Shown piece after piece: positions 26,327 through 34,585 of a DNA stretch of 64,000 bases. Made by a program: the position numbers and the translations under genes. The DNA comes from Herbaspirillum sp. meg3. GTDB lineage: Bacteria; Pseudomonadota; Gammaproteobacteria; Burkholderiales; Burkholderiaceae_D. Each line of letters opens with the position of its first letter. Within the stretch, counting starts at the first letter, position 1. The notes under the pieces were generated by a model that did no database searches, had not been told where the DNA came from, and saw only the letters and a list, made by a program, of their open reading frames with translations. The DNA lies in NCBI RefSeq assembly GCF_002257565.1, contig NZ_CP022736.1:868001-932000 (forward strand). Reading direction: 5' to 3'.

Positions 26327-26433
26327 CTCCATCGACGGCAAGTGCTGGAGTCGAGTGCTTGCCGTCAATGCTCCGATACCAATCTCATTGCGATTATCGT
26401 TGCCGGACATGCCATTTTGGGGGGCGAAATTTT

Positions 26434-26754
26434 CTACCAGGCTGGAAACTCTTTCAATCCCAGTAGACAGTTTTTAACCAGAAAATCGATCACTTGACCC
26501 ATCGTTTCAGACACTGCCGAATAATAAATAGAGGTTCCCTCCCGACGAGGAGAGATCAGGCATGCCCGTGACATTTCTTTAAGATGAAATGAAAGGCTGG
26601 ACGGCGCAATCTTCAACTGATCGGAGATATCACCAGCGGAAAGTCCGCTTGTCCCTGCTGCTACTAGCACCTGAAAAATGGCAAGCCGCGATTTATGCGC
26701 AATCGCGATCAAAGCCACCATCGTGGTGTCCGTATTCATATTGTGGTTCGTCAT
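26434..26754 (-). CDS. ArsR family HTH regulator
   Basis: About 106 residues from the ATG at 26754 (a TTG two codons upstream and an ATG at 26739 are alternatives). The winged helix is clear: IAHKSRLAIFQVLVAAG, then LSAGDISDQLKIAPSSLSFH and the wing SPRREGTSIYYS. No CxC metal site of the ArsR/SmtB type is present in helix 3; a single Cys appears in SRACLISPR and another in KNCLLG. It resembles the non-metal ArsR group found beside arsenate or stress genes. Neighbours give no target. The 107 bp downstream to the MAPEG gene hold nothing recognised. Confidence 0.87.
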   Translation of the reverse strand: MTNHNMNTDTTMVALIAIAHKSRLAIFQVLVAAGTSGLSAGDISDQLKIAPSSLSFHLKEMSRACLISPRREGTSIYYSAVSETMGQVIDFLVKNCLLGLKEFPAW

Positions 26755-26849
26755 GATCAATCAGAAGAGCGAAAAAATTCCTGGGCGCTGTATAACAAGC
26801 TAACCATCTGGCAAGCCGACAAGCGCGCATGTCATTTATCCAAAGAGAA

Positions 26850-26879
26850 GGCGCCGTATTCCCTGGGGTATACGGCGCC
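26850..26879 (-). terminator. Terminator downstream of the SDR gene
   Basis: Perfect 10-bp stem GGCGCCGTAT / ATACGGCGCC with a 10-nt loop. On the minus strand it is followed by TTCTCTTT, a modest T-rich tail. Confidence 0.65.
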
Positions 26880-26897
26880 GTGGCAGAACAGACGAAC

Positions 26898-27662
26898 TTA
26901 CGCGTTCCAGCCGCCGTCGACGGTCAGATTTTCACCGTTGATAAACGAAGAATCAGGGCGAACCAGGAAGGCAATGGCTGCTGCAATTTCTTCTGGTTTG
27001 CCAAAACGTCCAACGCTGGTCAGCTTCTTCATCACATCAGCACCAGGTGCATCTTCAGGGCTTAGTTCCGTGTTGATGGGGCCTGGCTGCACGCCATTGA
27101 CCGTAACGCCTGTACTGCCGAGTTCACGTGACAGACCTCGAGTGAAGCCGTGCAGCGCAAATTTCGTTGCGATGTACATGGTTACGCCGGCCAAAGGTGC
27201 GGCCTCGCCAAATGCAGAACTAATGTTGACGATGCGACCCGAACTGGCTTTCACCATGCGCTTGGCAATCAGTTTGGTCAGTTCGATCGGGGAGCGTACA
27301 TTCAGGTTGAAATGCTTATCGTAGGATTCGTCAGACGATTCCAGAAACGGGCCAAACTCCACCACACCCGCATTGTTGACCAGGATATCGATACGACCAC
27401 CGAATTCGCCACCAAAGACTTTGTCGATCGCTGCGTTGAGCGTTTTGACACCTTCAGGCGAGCTCAGGTCAGCGCCGACAGCTTCGGCCCGGCCGCCGAC
27501 CTTTTTGATTTCATCGACGACGGCTTTGGCGCGATCAGGGCTGGCCGCATAGTTCACGATGACGGAAGCGCCATCGGCAGCCAGACGAATGGCTGTCGCC
27601 GCACCAATACCGCGAGAGGATCCTGTTACCAGTGCAAGTTTGTTTTCGAGTGGTTTAGACAT
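26898..27662 (-). CDS. SDR family oxidoreductase (FabG-like)
   Basis: 254 residues. TGSSRGIGAAT is at residues 13-23, NNAG near 94, SS at the catalytic Ser strand (NISSAFG), then the Tyr/Lys pair in MYIATKFAL. PGPINTE and the C-terminal ENLTVDGGWNA are typical of FabG-like enzymes. ASP after the second strand (NYAASPDRA) fits NADP use. It is divergent from the LysR gene at 27854 with a T-N11-A type site between them, so it is probably regulated by that protein. Physiological substrate unknown. Confidence 0.92.
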   Translation of the reverse strand: MSKPLENKLALVTGSSRGIGAATAIRLAADGASVIVNYAASPDRAKAVVDEIKKVGGRAEAVGADLSSPEGVKTLNAAIDKVFGGEFGGRIDILVNNAGVVEFGPFLESSDESYDKHFNLNVRSPIELTKLIAKRMVKASSGRIVNISSAFGEAAPLAGVTMYIATKFALHGFTRGLSRELGSTGVTVNGVQPGPINTELSPEDAPGADVMKKLTSVGRFGKPEEIAAAIAFLVRPDSSFINGENLTVDGGWNA

Positions 27663-27771
27663 GTGATTACCTTTAAGTGAGAGAGTAAGTGCCGACGCCG
27701 AACGCGTCGTGGCTCAAACAAGGTAATGGCGAGACATGATCTGCGGTAGACAAGAAAAATGCATACTGACT

Positions 27772-27786
27772 ATTCCAAAATGGAAT
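27772..27786. promoter_or_regulatory. Candidate LysR box between SDR and lysR genes
   Basis: ATTCCA-AAA-TGGAAT is a perfect inverted repeat that fits the T-N11-A rule of LysR regulators. It lies in the divergent 190-bp promoter region, 68 bp upstream of the LysR start. Confidence 0.6.
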
Positions 27787-27853
27787 GGCATGATGCAGAA
27801 TCGGTGTCGGATAATGTCGATATCGGAATTTCCCTCGCTACGAAGAGAAAGTT

Positions 27854-28768
27854 ATGGGACGACTTGTTGCCATGGAAGTATTTGTACGGGTGATAGAAAC
27901 CGGCACTTTTTCTGGTGCGGCCCGTCAGTTGCGTATTGGTCAGCCTGCGGTTTCAAAAATCATCGCGCAACTGGAAGAGCGACTCGGCGTGCATTTGCTT
28001 TTGCGTTCGAATCGGGGACTGACGCCGACATTGGCCGGACAGAATTTTTATGAGCGGGCCAAGCGCGTCGTGGAAGATGCCAACGAGGCTGAACTGGTTG
28101 CGCGTGGCACAGGTACTGCGCTCTCTGGCCGGTTGAGAGTGTGTGCAACCGTATCGTTTGCGAGGCTGCATATCATCCCGCATTTGCCTGCTTTTCTCGC
28201 GCAGCATCCGGAGTTGGACATCGAAGTGGTCATGGATGACCGTGCCGTCGACCTGGTCGAGGAAGGCATCGACATCGCGCTGCGGATGGGGCCACTCAGT
28301 GACTCCACATTGACTGCGCGCAAGATCGGTCAGTGCAAACGATTGGTACTCGGCACCCCGGCGTATTTCAGCCGGGCGGGAATTCCACTGACGCCTGCCG
28401 ATCTTGTCACGCATCAGGCCATTGTGTTGGTGCAACCGGCGTTGACATCGGTATGGAACTTCAAACAGGGAACAACCGAAACATCCGTCACGGCGCAAGG
28501 CCGTGTAAGAGTCACTGCAGGAGAAGGTGTTCGTGCTGCCGTGCTGGCAGACATCGGATTGTCCGTGACTTCAGAATGGCTATTTGCGGCGGAGTTAAAA
28601 GAGGGCGTCGTTGTGCCTGTTCTTCAAGACTGGGAATTGGTGCCATTGGATCTCTGGTCGATTTTTCCTACCGGAAGACGTGCAACCGCAAAGGCCAGAG
28701 TCTTTGCTGCCTTTGTTGAAGAGCTGGTTTCGAACGGGAAAATTATCACCACCCAATTTGCAGGATAA
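27854..28768 (+). CDS. LysR family transcriptional regulator
   Basis: 304 residues. The N-terminal HTH covers about 5-65 (VRVIETGTFSGAARQLRIGQ PAVSKIIAQLE). The periplasmic-binding-protein-like effector domain begins near 90 (GRLRVCATVSFARLHIIPHL) and includes VEEGIDIALRMG, typical of the DsdC/CrgA-like group that controls adjacent dehydrogenases. ATG 27854 follows AGAGAAAG. It is divergent from the SDR gene, which is its likely target. The 317-bp stretch downstream to 29085 contains no gene I can support. Confidence 0.93.
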   Translation: MGRLVAMEVFVRVIETGTFSGAARQLRIGQPAVSKIIAQLEERLGVHLLLRSNRGLTPTLAGQNFYERAKRVVEDANEAELVARGTGTALSGRLRVCATVSFARLHIIPHLPAFLAQHPELDIEVVMDDRAVDLVEEGIDIALRMGPLSDSTLTARKIGQCKRLVLGTPAYFSRAGIPLTPADLVTHQAIVLVQPALTSVWNFKQGTTETSVTAQGRVRVTAGEGVRAAVLADIGLSVTSEWLFAAELKEGVVVPVLQDWELVPLDLWSIFPTGRRATAKARVFAAFVEELVSNGKIITTQFAG

Positions 28769-29085
28769 AACGCAGAAGTTCCCAGCAACGACCATTCGCC
28801 GCATCGTGTCAGTTGACGAAGCGATCGCGGACCATTGCGATGCCGTAGTGGGGATGGATATCGCATAGGACAAATCATTCGAGCGGTTATTCCGATCAGG
28901 AATTATCACTATCACTTCCAGCTATCTTCTTAATCTGAACATTTTTCGCCAAGATGACGGCTTGTTCATCGTCGGCGACATTGCAGCCCTGCTTGTGTTC
29001 CGTCTTCTTATTCATCAACGAATTTGCAATAGACGCGCCAATCGCACTAAACGCAATTCGGTTTTTCTACCATCAGGAAATCATC

Positions 29086-29718
29086 ATGCTGGAAGTTTAT
29101 GCATTTGCAACACCCAACAGTGTGCGCATCCCCATCGCCCTTGAAGAGCTGGGTCTGCCCTATGAACTGAAATCTGTGAACGTCCGAAAGGGCGAACAAA
29201 AAACAGAGGTATTTCTCGCACTGAATCCAAATTCAAAGGTGCCGGTACTTGTGGACTCCGAAGGTCCGGATGGAAGAACATTCGTTCTGACAGAATCTGG
29301 CGCAATCCTGATTTATCTTGCGGAAAAAAGCGGCAAGCTTTTACCTGCGCATGGTGCAGGACGTTATCGCGTGTTTGAGCAGATTCTCTTTCACGGTACC
29401 GGCATTGGTCCCTCCTTTGGGCAAGCGGGATACTTTCAGCGCCAGGCTCCCGAAGCGGTTCCTTTTGCGATTGCGCGTTTTCGCAACGAGGCGGCACGCA
29501 CGATGGGCGTGTTGGATGGCGTTCTGGGAAGCTCTTCGTATGTTGCCGGAGACGAATACACAATTGCGGATATCGCCCATTTTGGCTGGATGTGGCGTCG
29601 CGAATTCGCAAATGTGGAGTTCACAGATACGCCCAATATCGCACGTTGGTATGAGCAAATGATGGCGAGACCGGCCGTGATCCGAGCAATCGAACGTGTG
29701 ACTGCCCTCGCAGAATGA
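29086..29718 (+). CDS. Glutathione S-transferase family protein
   Basis: 210 residues from the ATG at 29086 (AGGAAA upstream); longer frames add no conserved sequence. The thioredoxin-like N-domain starts MLEVYAFATPNSVRIPIALE and has the glutathione-binding NPNSKVPVLVD and LTESGAILIYLAEK segments. The all-helical C-domain follows. The N-terminal active-site position is Thr/Asn rather than an obvious Cys, as in the Ser/Tyr-type YghU/YfcG-like groups. The stop overlaps the start of the next gene (ATGA), so both proteins are probably made together. Confidence 0.92.
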   Translation: MLEVYAFATPNSVRIPIALEELGLPYELKSVNVRKGEQKTEVFLALNPNSKVPVLVDSEGPDGRTFVLTESGAILIYLAEKSGKLLPAHGAGRYRVFEQILFHGTGIGPSFGQAGYFQRQAPEAVPFAIARFRNEAARTMGVLDGVLGSSSYVAGDEYTIADIAHFGWMWRREFANVEFTDTPNIARWYEQMMARPAVIRAIERVTALAE

Positions 29719-30668
29719 GCGGGCATCCTATGCGTTCAATCAATCGTCGTCAGTTGTTTCAGGCGGGCGCCGCTATAGGCGTCAGTGCCGCGCTCTCCAC
29801 ATTTTCGAAATCTGTACGCGCCGCCGATCCTGTGTCTCAGGAATCGGTTCTCGGAATCCGGCTGATGGATACTGCGAATGACCCGCATGCTCTCCTGACG
29901 ATTGAGCGCCGTGGTGAAATTGTACTGTTGGGCTTAAACCGTCCAACGCAGCAGAACAGAATTGATCCATCTGTCTACGCTTTGCTGTCGAAAGCGTATT
30001 TCCAGTTTGAACATGATGCATCGTTACGGGTAGCCGTGTTATTCGGACACGGCGATCACTTCTGTCAAGGCATAGATGTTGAAGCCTTCGCCGCCGAAAT
30101 GGGGAAAGGAGCCGATCAGTCAGCTAAGTCCGGCACGATTGAGCCCTGGGGCAGAACCCGGCCGCGACTGAGCAAGCCGGTCGTCGTCGTCGCTCATGGG
30201 AATACATGGAATGTTGGCCATGAACTTTTTCTTGCTTGCGATATCCGGATCGCGGCAGAAGGAACTCACTTTGCGCAGACGGAAAACGTCCATGCGCGTA
30301 TGCCGGCCGGTGGAGCCACGATCCGTTTCGTTCGTGAAGCGGGTTGGGCTCAGGCGATGCGCTATCTGCTGACGGGTGACGGGTGGACTGCTCATGAGGC
30401 GCAGGGCATGGGAACGGTGCAAGAGCTTGCTCCGAGCCCGGAAGCAGCATTGCAACTTGCTGTCAAAATGGCAAGCAAGATCGCAGCATGTGCACCGCTG
30501 TCTATCAAGAATACACTCGCATCGGCGCATCTGGCGATCGATGAAAGTGAGCAAAAAGCCTTTGCGCAATTACCGTTGCAGCGGGCTGCTTTGTACGCAA
30601 CCGAGGACTTTAAAGAAGCCTTGACGGCGGAAAAGGAGCATAGAGTGCCGAAATATCGTGGCCGGTGA
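29715..30668 (+). CDS. Crotonase (enoyl-CoA hydratase/isomerase) superfamily protein with Tat-type signal
   Basis: 317 residues. The first ~36 residues look like a twin-arginine signal: N-region with RRQLF at 11-15, hydrophobic AGAAIGVSAALS, and a VRA cleavage site near 36. From ~55 on it is a crotonase fold: oxyanion hole around HFCQGIDVEAF and a second one at NTWNVGHELFLACD, where the usual GGG is changed to VGH. The Glu of GHEL and the Glu of FAQTEN match the two catalytic glutamates of hydratases. A second ATG at 29730 would keep the signal. Crotonases act on acyl-CoA in the cytoplasm, so an exported member would need another substrate. It overlaps the GST gene by 4 nt. Confidence 0.85.
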   Translation: MSGHPMRSINRRQLFQAGAAIGVSAALSTFSKSVRAADPVSQESVLGIRLMDTANDPHALLTIERRGEIVLLGLNRPTQQNRIDPSVYALLSKAYFQFEHDASLRVAVLFGHGDHFCQGIDVEAFAAEMGKGADQSAKSGTIEPWGRTRPRLSKPVVVVAHGNTWNVGHELFLACDIRIAAEGTHFAQTENVHARMPAGGATIRFVREAGWAQAMRYLLTGDGWTAHEAQGMGTVQELAPSPEAALQLAVKMASKIAACAPLSIKNTLASAHLAIDESEQKAFAQLPLQRAALYATEDFKEALTAEKEHRVPKYRGR

Positions 30669-30786
30669 GGCGTAACGCAGCGCGTGTTAAAAAATCGAAA
30701 CTGACAATTTTGTCATTTAAATGTCATGCAGATGTCTTCTCCCTCTGCGCAGAATGATCCTCTCCCCACTGTCCGGTATCGAATCC

Positions 30787-31422
30787 ATGAACGCTCCCAT
30801 TCAGAAGCTTATTCGTAACACCGTTGTCTCGGCCATTCTCGCAAGTGGCTTCATCGGCTCTGCTGTCCTCGCGCAGACGCCAAAGGCGCCGGCTTTGATC
30901 GGTATCCGTGGCGCCATCGTCTCCGTCAGCGGCGACAAGCTGGTCGTCAAAAGCAATCGTGGCGCGGAGCAGTCCGTTGCGCTCGACAAAGACACGCGGG
31001 TAGCCGCAATCTCCATCGCGAAGATCGAGGACATCAAACCTGGCAGCTATATCGGCACGGCCGCGATTCCGCAACCCGATGGCTCGCAGAAGGCGCTTGA
31101 AGTGCATGTGTTCCCTCCTGCCATGGCCGGTACCGGCGACGGCCACCGGCCTTTTGACCTCGCGCCCAACAGCACCATGACCAACGGTACCGTCGGCGAT
31201 ATGGTCGCCAGCAACGGCCGTACGCTCACTCTGAAATACAAGGGTGGCGAAAAGAAGATCATCGTTCCCGAAGACGTACCTATCGTCAATATTGAAGCCG
31301 GCGAGCGCTCCATGCTGGTCGCAGGTGCCAAGATCGTGCTGCGCGCCCGCAAGAATCCGGATGAAAGCCTGACGGCCGTCTCGGTCAGCGTGGGCAAGAA
31401 CGGCATCACGCCGCCGATGTAA
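30787..31422 (+). CDS. Exported DUF5666-like protein
   Basis: 211 residues from the ATG at 30787. A signal peptide (VVSAILASGFIGSAVLA) ends before QTPKAP. The rest is beta-rich, with two repeats of the kind IRGAIVSVSGDKLVVKSN ... DIKPGSYIGTA and GTVGDMVASNGRTLTLKYK ... LVAGAKIVLRA, which look like OB-like DUF5666 units. Such proteins are of unknown function, and database names such as metal ABC permease are not supported by the sequence. It precedes the cytochrome b and molybdopterin genes by 12 nt and probably heads their operon. Confidence 0.8.
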   Translation: MNAPIQKLIRNTVVSAILASGFIGSAVLAQTPKAPALIGIRGAIVSVSGDKLVVKSNRGAEQSVALDKDTRVAAISIAKIEDIKPGSYIGTAAIPQPDGSQKALEVHVFPPAMAGTGDGHRPFDLAPNSTMTNGTVGDMVASNGRTLTLKYKGGEKKIIVPEDVPIVNIEAGERSMLVAGAKIVLRARKNPDESLTAVSVSVGKNGITPPM

Positions 31423-31434
31423 AAAGGTTCGCCA

Positions 31435-32049
31435 ATGCCCAAGAAGATTCTTCTCCATCCGCTGGCTGTTCGCATTGCCCATTGGATCAATGCTTTGGCC
31501 ATCGGCGTCATGCTGATGAGCGGCTGGGCCATTTACAACGCTTCGCCGATTTTTGGTTTCAGATTTCCTGTCTGGGCGACGTTGGGCGGATGGTTGGGCG
31601 GCGCTATTGCATGGCATTTCGCAGCAATGTGGCTGGTGGTGGTCAATGGCTTTTTCTATCTGATTTATGGCGTGGCCAGCGGCCATTTTCGCCGGCATTT
31701 CTTGCCCTTGCGTGCGCGCGATGTGGTGTCTGATGCGTCTCAAGCCTTACGTTTTCGGTTGCCTCATCAGCCAGGCATCTATAACGCCGTGCAAAAACTG
31801 TTGTACTGGGGTGTGATGTTCCTCGGTGTCATCGTTGTGCTGTCCGGATTGTCGATCTGGAAGCCGGTGCAGTTGGACTGGCTAAGCGACTTGTTCGGCG
31901 GGTTTGATTTCTCGCGCAAGGTACATTTCGCCGCCATGGCCGGCATCGCTGCGTTTGTCGTGGTGCATCTGTTGTTGGTCGCCATCGTCCCGAAAACTTT
32001 ATTGCCCATGGTGACAGGGCGGGGAAATGCGAAAGAGAGTGCATCATGA
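31435..32049 (+). CDS. Cytochrome b/b6-type membrane subunit (cytochrome b561 family)
   Basis: 204 residues with four membrane helices. Histidines suitable for two b haems sit in RIAHWINALAIG (TM1), AWHFAAMWLVV (TM2), and KVHFAAM plus VVVHLLLV (TM4). This is the di-haem cytochrome b561 pattern of Ni/Fe-hydrogenase and formate dehydrogenase b subunits. Its last bases overlap the start of the molybdopterin gene (ATGA), so it is the likely quinol-linked membrane partner of that protein. Confidence 0.92.
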   Translation: MPKKILLHPLAVRIAHWINALAIGVMLMSGWAIYNASPIFGFRFPVWATLGGWLGGAIAWHFAAMWLVVVNGFFYLIYGVASGHFRRHFLPLRARDVVSDASQALRFRLPHQPGIYNAVQKLLYWGVMFLGVIVVLSGLSIWKPVQLDWLSDLFGGFDFSRKVHFAAMAGIAAFVVVHLLLVAIVPKTLLPMVTGRGNAKESAS

Positions 32050-32822
32050 GTGAGCAAGACGAAACACCTGTCCGCAAGCCGGAGAAAATCAAGCTGGCAG
32101 ATCACCGCACTGCGCTGGTCAACGTCGAGCGGCGACTTGTGTTGCGCTCGGCACTATCGCTAGGAGCGTTGTCGATGCTTGCCGGTTGCGATCTGCAAGA
32201 CAATGACAGCGTCGATAAAGTACTGTGGTCCATGTCACGTTGGAACGACCGGGTGCAGGCTCTTCTGTTCCGAGGAGACAAGCTTGCGCCAAGCTATGCG
32301 GCGAGCCAGATCACCAACCCATTTCCTTTCAACGCCTTTTATGATGAGGTCAATGCACCGGACATCGATGTCAGCGATTGGCGTCTTGAAGTGTCGGGTT
32401 TGGTGCGAGACAAGCAGCCGTGGACAATCGAACGCTTGCGCGCATTGCCTCAGGCCGAGCAGATTACCAGGCACATTTGTATTGAAGGCTGGAGCGCAAT
32501 CGGGCAATGGTCGGGTGTCCCTTTGAAACAATTCCTTCAAGCCGTCGGTGCTGACACGTCCGCGAAGTACGTCGGTTTCAAATGTGCAGACCGTTATTAC
32601 TCCAGCCTGGACATGCCGACGGCACTGCATCCTCAGACGATTCTGGCGCTGGACTTTCGCAAGGAACCGCTGCCGACGTCCTACGGTTTTCCGCTCAAGG
32701 TGCGCGTACCGACCAAGCTCGGATTCAAGAATCCCAAGCACGTCGTGGCCATCTACGTGACCAATCAAAATCCGGGTGGATATTGGGAAGATCAGGGCTA
32801 CAACTGGTTCAGCGGTGTTTGA
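32046..32822 (+). CDS. Molybdopterin-dependent oxidoreductase, MsrP/sulfite-oxidase fold, Tat lipoprotein-like
   Basis: 258 residues. The N-terminus has a twin arginine (RR at 29-30), a hydrophobic stretch and a lipobox LAGC ending at Cys48, suggesting export by Tat and lipid anchoring. The oxidoreductase molybdopterin-binding domain follows. The molybdenum-ligating Cys is expected to be Cys145 in RHICIEGWSAIGQWSG. GFPLKVRVPTKLGFK and the C-terminal GYWEDQGYNW are family segments. The best-known relative, MsrP (YedY), repairs methionine sulfoxide in periplasmic proteins with the haem protein MsrQ. Here a b561-type cytochrome replaces MsrQ, so the reaction is open. Confidence 0.9.
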   Translation: MSEQDETPVRKPEKIKLADHRTALVNVERRLVLRSALSLGALSMLAGCDLQDNDSVDKVLWSMSRWNDRVQALLFRGDKLAPSYAASQITNPFPFNAFYDEVNAPDIDVSDWRLEVSGLVRDKQPWTIERLRALPQAEQITRHICIEGWSAIGQWSGVPLKQFLQAVGADTSAKYVGFKCADRYYSSLDMPTALHPQTILALDFRKEPLPTSYGFPLKVRVPTKLGFKNPKHVVAIYVTNQNPGGYWEDQGYNWFSGV

Positions 32823-32868
32823 TTTAATTGTGGGACTGATCTCCGCTCAGAGTCAGCACGTGTCGGTA

Positions 32869-33090
32869 TCACGGATGTTCATCAATCACCTGTAACTCAC
32901 CGTCGTCTCTGTCCGCCCGGTCGCCGATGAGCAAGAGAAGCCGCTGAAGATAGCGGACGTCTTCTTGCTCACTTTTCTCTTCTTCATATTCCATCAGCGC
33001 CAGATGCTTTCGGATCATCCAGCATGCCCATAGCATGAGCATGTCGAGAAAAATGAGGCCGACGCCGGCAAAACTTATTTCGTATTCCAT
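32869..33090 (-). CDS. Small hypothetical membrane protein
   Basis: 73 residues from the ATG at 33090, which has GTGAGG 6 nt upstream; the GTG at 33102 lies within that Shine-Dalgarno. One hydrophobic helix (ISFAGVGLIFLDMLMLWACW) is followed by a charged tail rich in E, D and R. No family is recognised. It lies just downstream of the RND outer-membrane gene on the same strand (52 nt gap) and could be the last gene of that transcript. Confidence 0.55.
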   Translation of the reverse strand: MEYEISFAGVGLIFLDMLMLWACWMIRKHLALMEYEEEKSEQEDVRYLQRLLLLIGDRADRDDGELQVIDEHP

Positions 33091-33141
33091 GACGGGCCTC
33101 ACCTTCTGTTTAGTTGCGATGCAAATGCCGGAGAACCGGTA

Positions 33142-34575
33142 TCAAGGCGTCGGTGCTTTCCAGCCGCCACCAAGTACCTTGTAGAGCGTGATCCGGTTTT
33201 GCAGCTCGGCGAGTTGCACCTGGATGGATTGCTGCTGCACAGAGAACAAGGAGCGCTGCGCATCCAGATATTCCAGATAGCTGGAATAACCCGCTTCGTA
33301 GCGGCTCTTGGCAAAGCCGTAGCGGGCGGTCTCGGCGTTTTCCTGTGCCTTCACGGAACTGACTTCTTCCGCCAGCGTGGTGCGCCCGGCCAGCGCATCG
33401 GCAACTTCACGGAAAGCAACTTGCACCGTTTTGTCGTACTGGGCGATGGCGATCTTCTTGTCGGTTTCCGCGACTTTCAGATTGGCGACATTTCTCCCGC
33501 CTTCAAAGATCGGAATGGAAATTTGCGGGATGAATGCCCACGAGCGCGAACCGGAATCGAAGAGTCCCGACAGCTCGTTGCTTGCAGATCCAAAGTTTCC
33601 CGTCAGCGAAATACGTGGGAAGAAAGCCGCCCGCGCCGCGCCGATGTTGGCGTTCTGAGCGCGCAGGATGGCTTCCTGCTGGAGAATGTCCGGTCGGCCG
33701 GTAATGAGTTCCGACGGCAGCCCTGTTGGCAGATCCGGCAAGCTGCGCACACCGGAGGTCGAGCCCGATGCACCGATGCCGGACGGCAGCGGTTGGCCCA
33801 CCAGTACCGTCAACGCATTTTCATCCTGCGCTTTACGTCGCTCTTGCTGCGCACGCGCTGCCCTGGCCGCTTCAAAAAGAGACTCCGATTGCCTGAGATC
33901 GTATTCGGAGCTGGCGCCTTCGGCATACAGCTTCTTCTGGCGGTCATAGGAGTCTGCACGGCTGGCCAGCGTCTGTTCGGTAAGGTGCAACAGGCGCTGG
34001 TCCGCCACCAGTGTTTCGTAGGTGATGGCGACCGCGGCAATCAGGCTGATCTGAGCGCTGCGCTGTGCCTGCTCGGTGGCGAGATAGCGTTGCAGCGCAG
34101 CTTCGCTCAGGTTTCTGACGCGGCCGAACAGATCGATTTCAAAGGCGGCCATGCCGACACCGGCGAAGTAGCTGGTGTTGATACCGGTCTTGCCGGTCGG
34201 ATTGACATCTGCCGGCAGGCGTTGGCGCGAACCGTTGCCGACGGCCGCGATGTTGGGCACTTGATCGGCCGTCTGGATGTTGTACATCGCCCGCGCACGT
34301 TCGATGTTGAGCGTGGCCATGCGCAGGTCGCGGTTGTTGTCCAGTGCGGTCGCGATCAGCGATTTCAGCTGTGGATCCTGAAAGAAGTCGTTCCAGGAAA
34401 TGGATGCCGCACGTGGCGCATTGGCTTGTTCATCGGCATTGCCGCCCGCATTCCAGTGCGCGGCAACCGGCAGTGCCGGCTGCTCATAAGATGGTGCCAG
34501 AGAACAAGCGGACAACAATGCGCTGATCACGGAGATGCCGGCCAGTGTCCGCAGGGATGAGAAAGTCGTTTTCAT
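33142..34575 (-). CDS. RND efflux outer-membrane lipoprotein (NodT/OprM family)
   Basis: 477 residues from the ATG at 34575. Signal peptide with lipobox LSAC, Cys24. The two TolC-type repeats are visible: LIATALDNNRDLRMATLNIERARA in the first and REVADALAGRTTLAEEVSSV in the second, with PDLPTGLPSELITGRPDI between, typical of OprM/NodT. It forms the trimeric exit duct of a tripartite pump with the two genes upstream; 10 nt separate it from the RND gene. It is longer at the N-terminus in the open frame but the ATG at 34575 has AGGAAAAGAAA upstream. Confidence 0.96.
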   Translation of the reverse strand: MKTTFSSLRTLAGISVISALLSACSLAPSYEQPALPVAAHWNAGGNADEQANAPRAASISWNDFFQDPQLKSLIATALDNNRDLRMATLNIERARAMYNIQTADQVPNIAAVGNGSRQRLPADVNPTGKTGINTSYFAGVGMAAFEIDLFGRVRNLSEAALQRYLATEQAQRSAQISLIAAVAITYETLVADQRLLHLTEQTLASRADSYDRQKKLYAEGASSEYDLRQSESLFEAARAARAQQERRKAQDENALTVLVGQPLPSGIGASGSTSGVRSLPDLPTGLPSELITGRPDILQQEAILRAQNANIGAARAAFFPRISLTGNFGSASNELSGLFDSGSRSWAFIPQISIPIFEGGRNVANLKVAETDKKIAIAQYDKTVQVAFREVADALAGRTTLAEEVSSVKAQENAETARYGFAKSRYEAGYSSYLEYLDAQRSLFSVQQQSIQVQLAELQNRITLYKVLGGGWKAPTP

Positions 34576-34585
34576 TTTCTTTTCC

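Noticed and set aside
28769..29085. A possible gene or gene remnant between lysR and the GST gene
   Set aside because: Short frames only, none with a family segment or a good start; left as intergenic.
33199..34560. A 453-codon open frame antisense to the outer-membrane efflux gene
   Set aside because: It is a shadow of a well-supported gene, with no family resemblance and His/Gln/Arg-rich composition typical of antisense frames.
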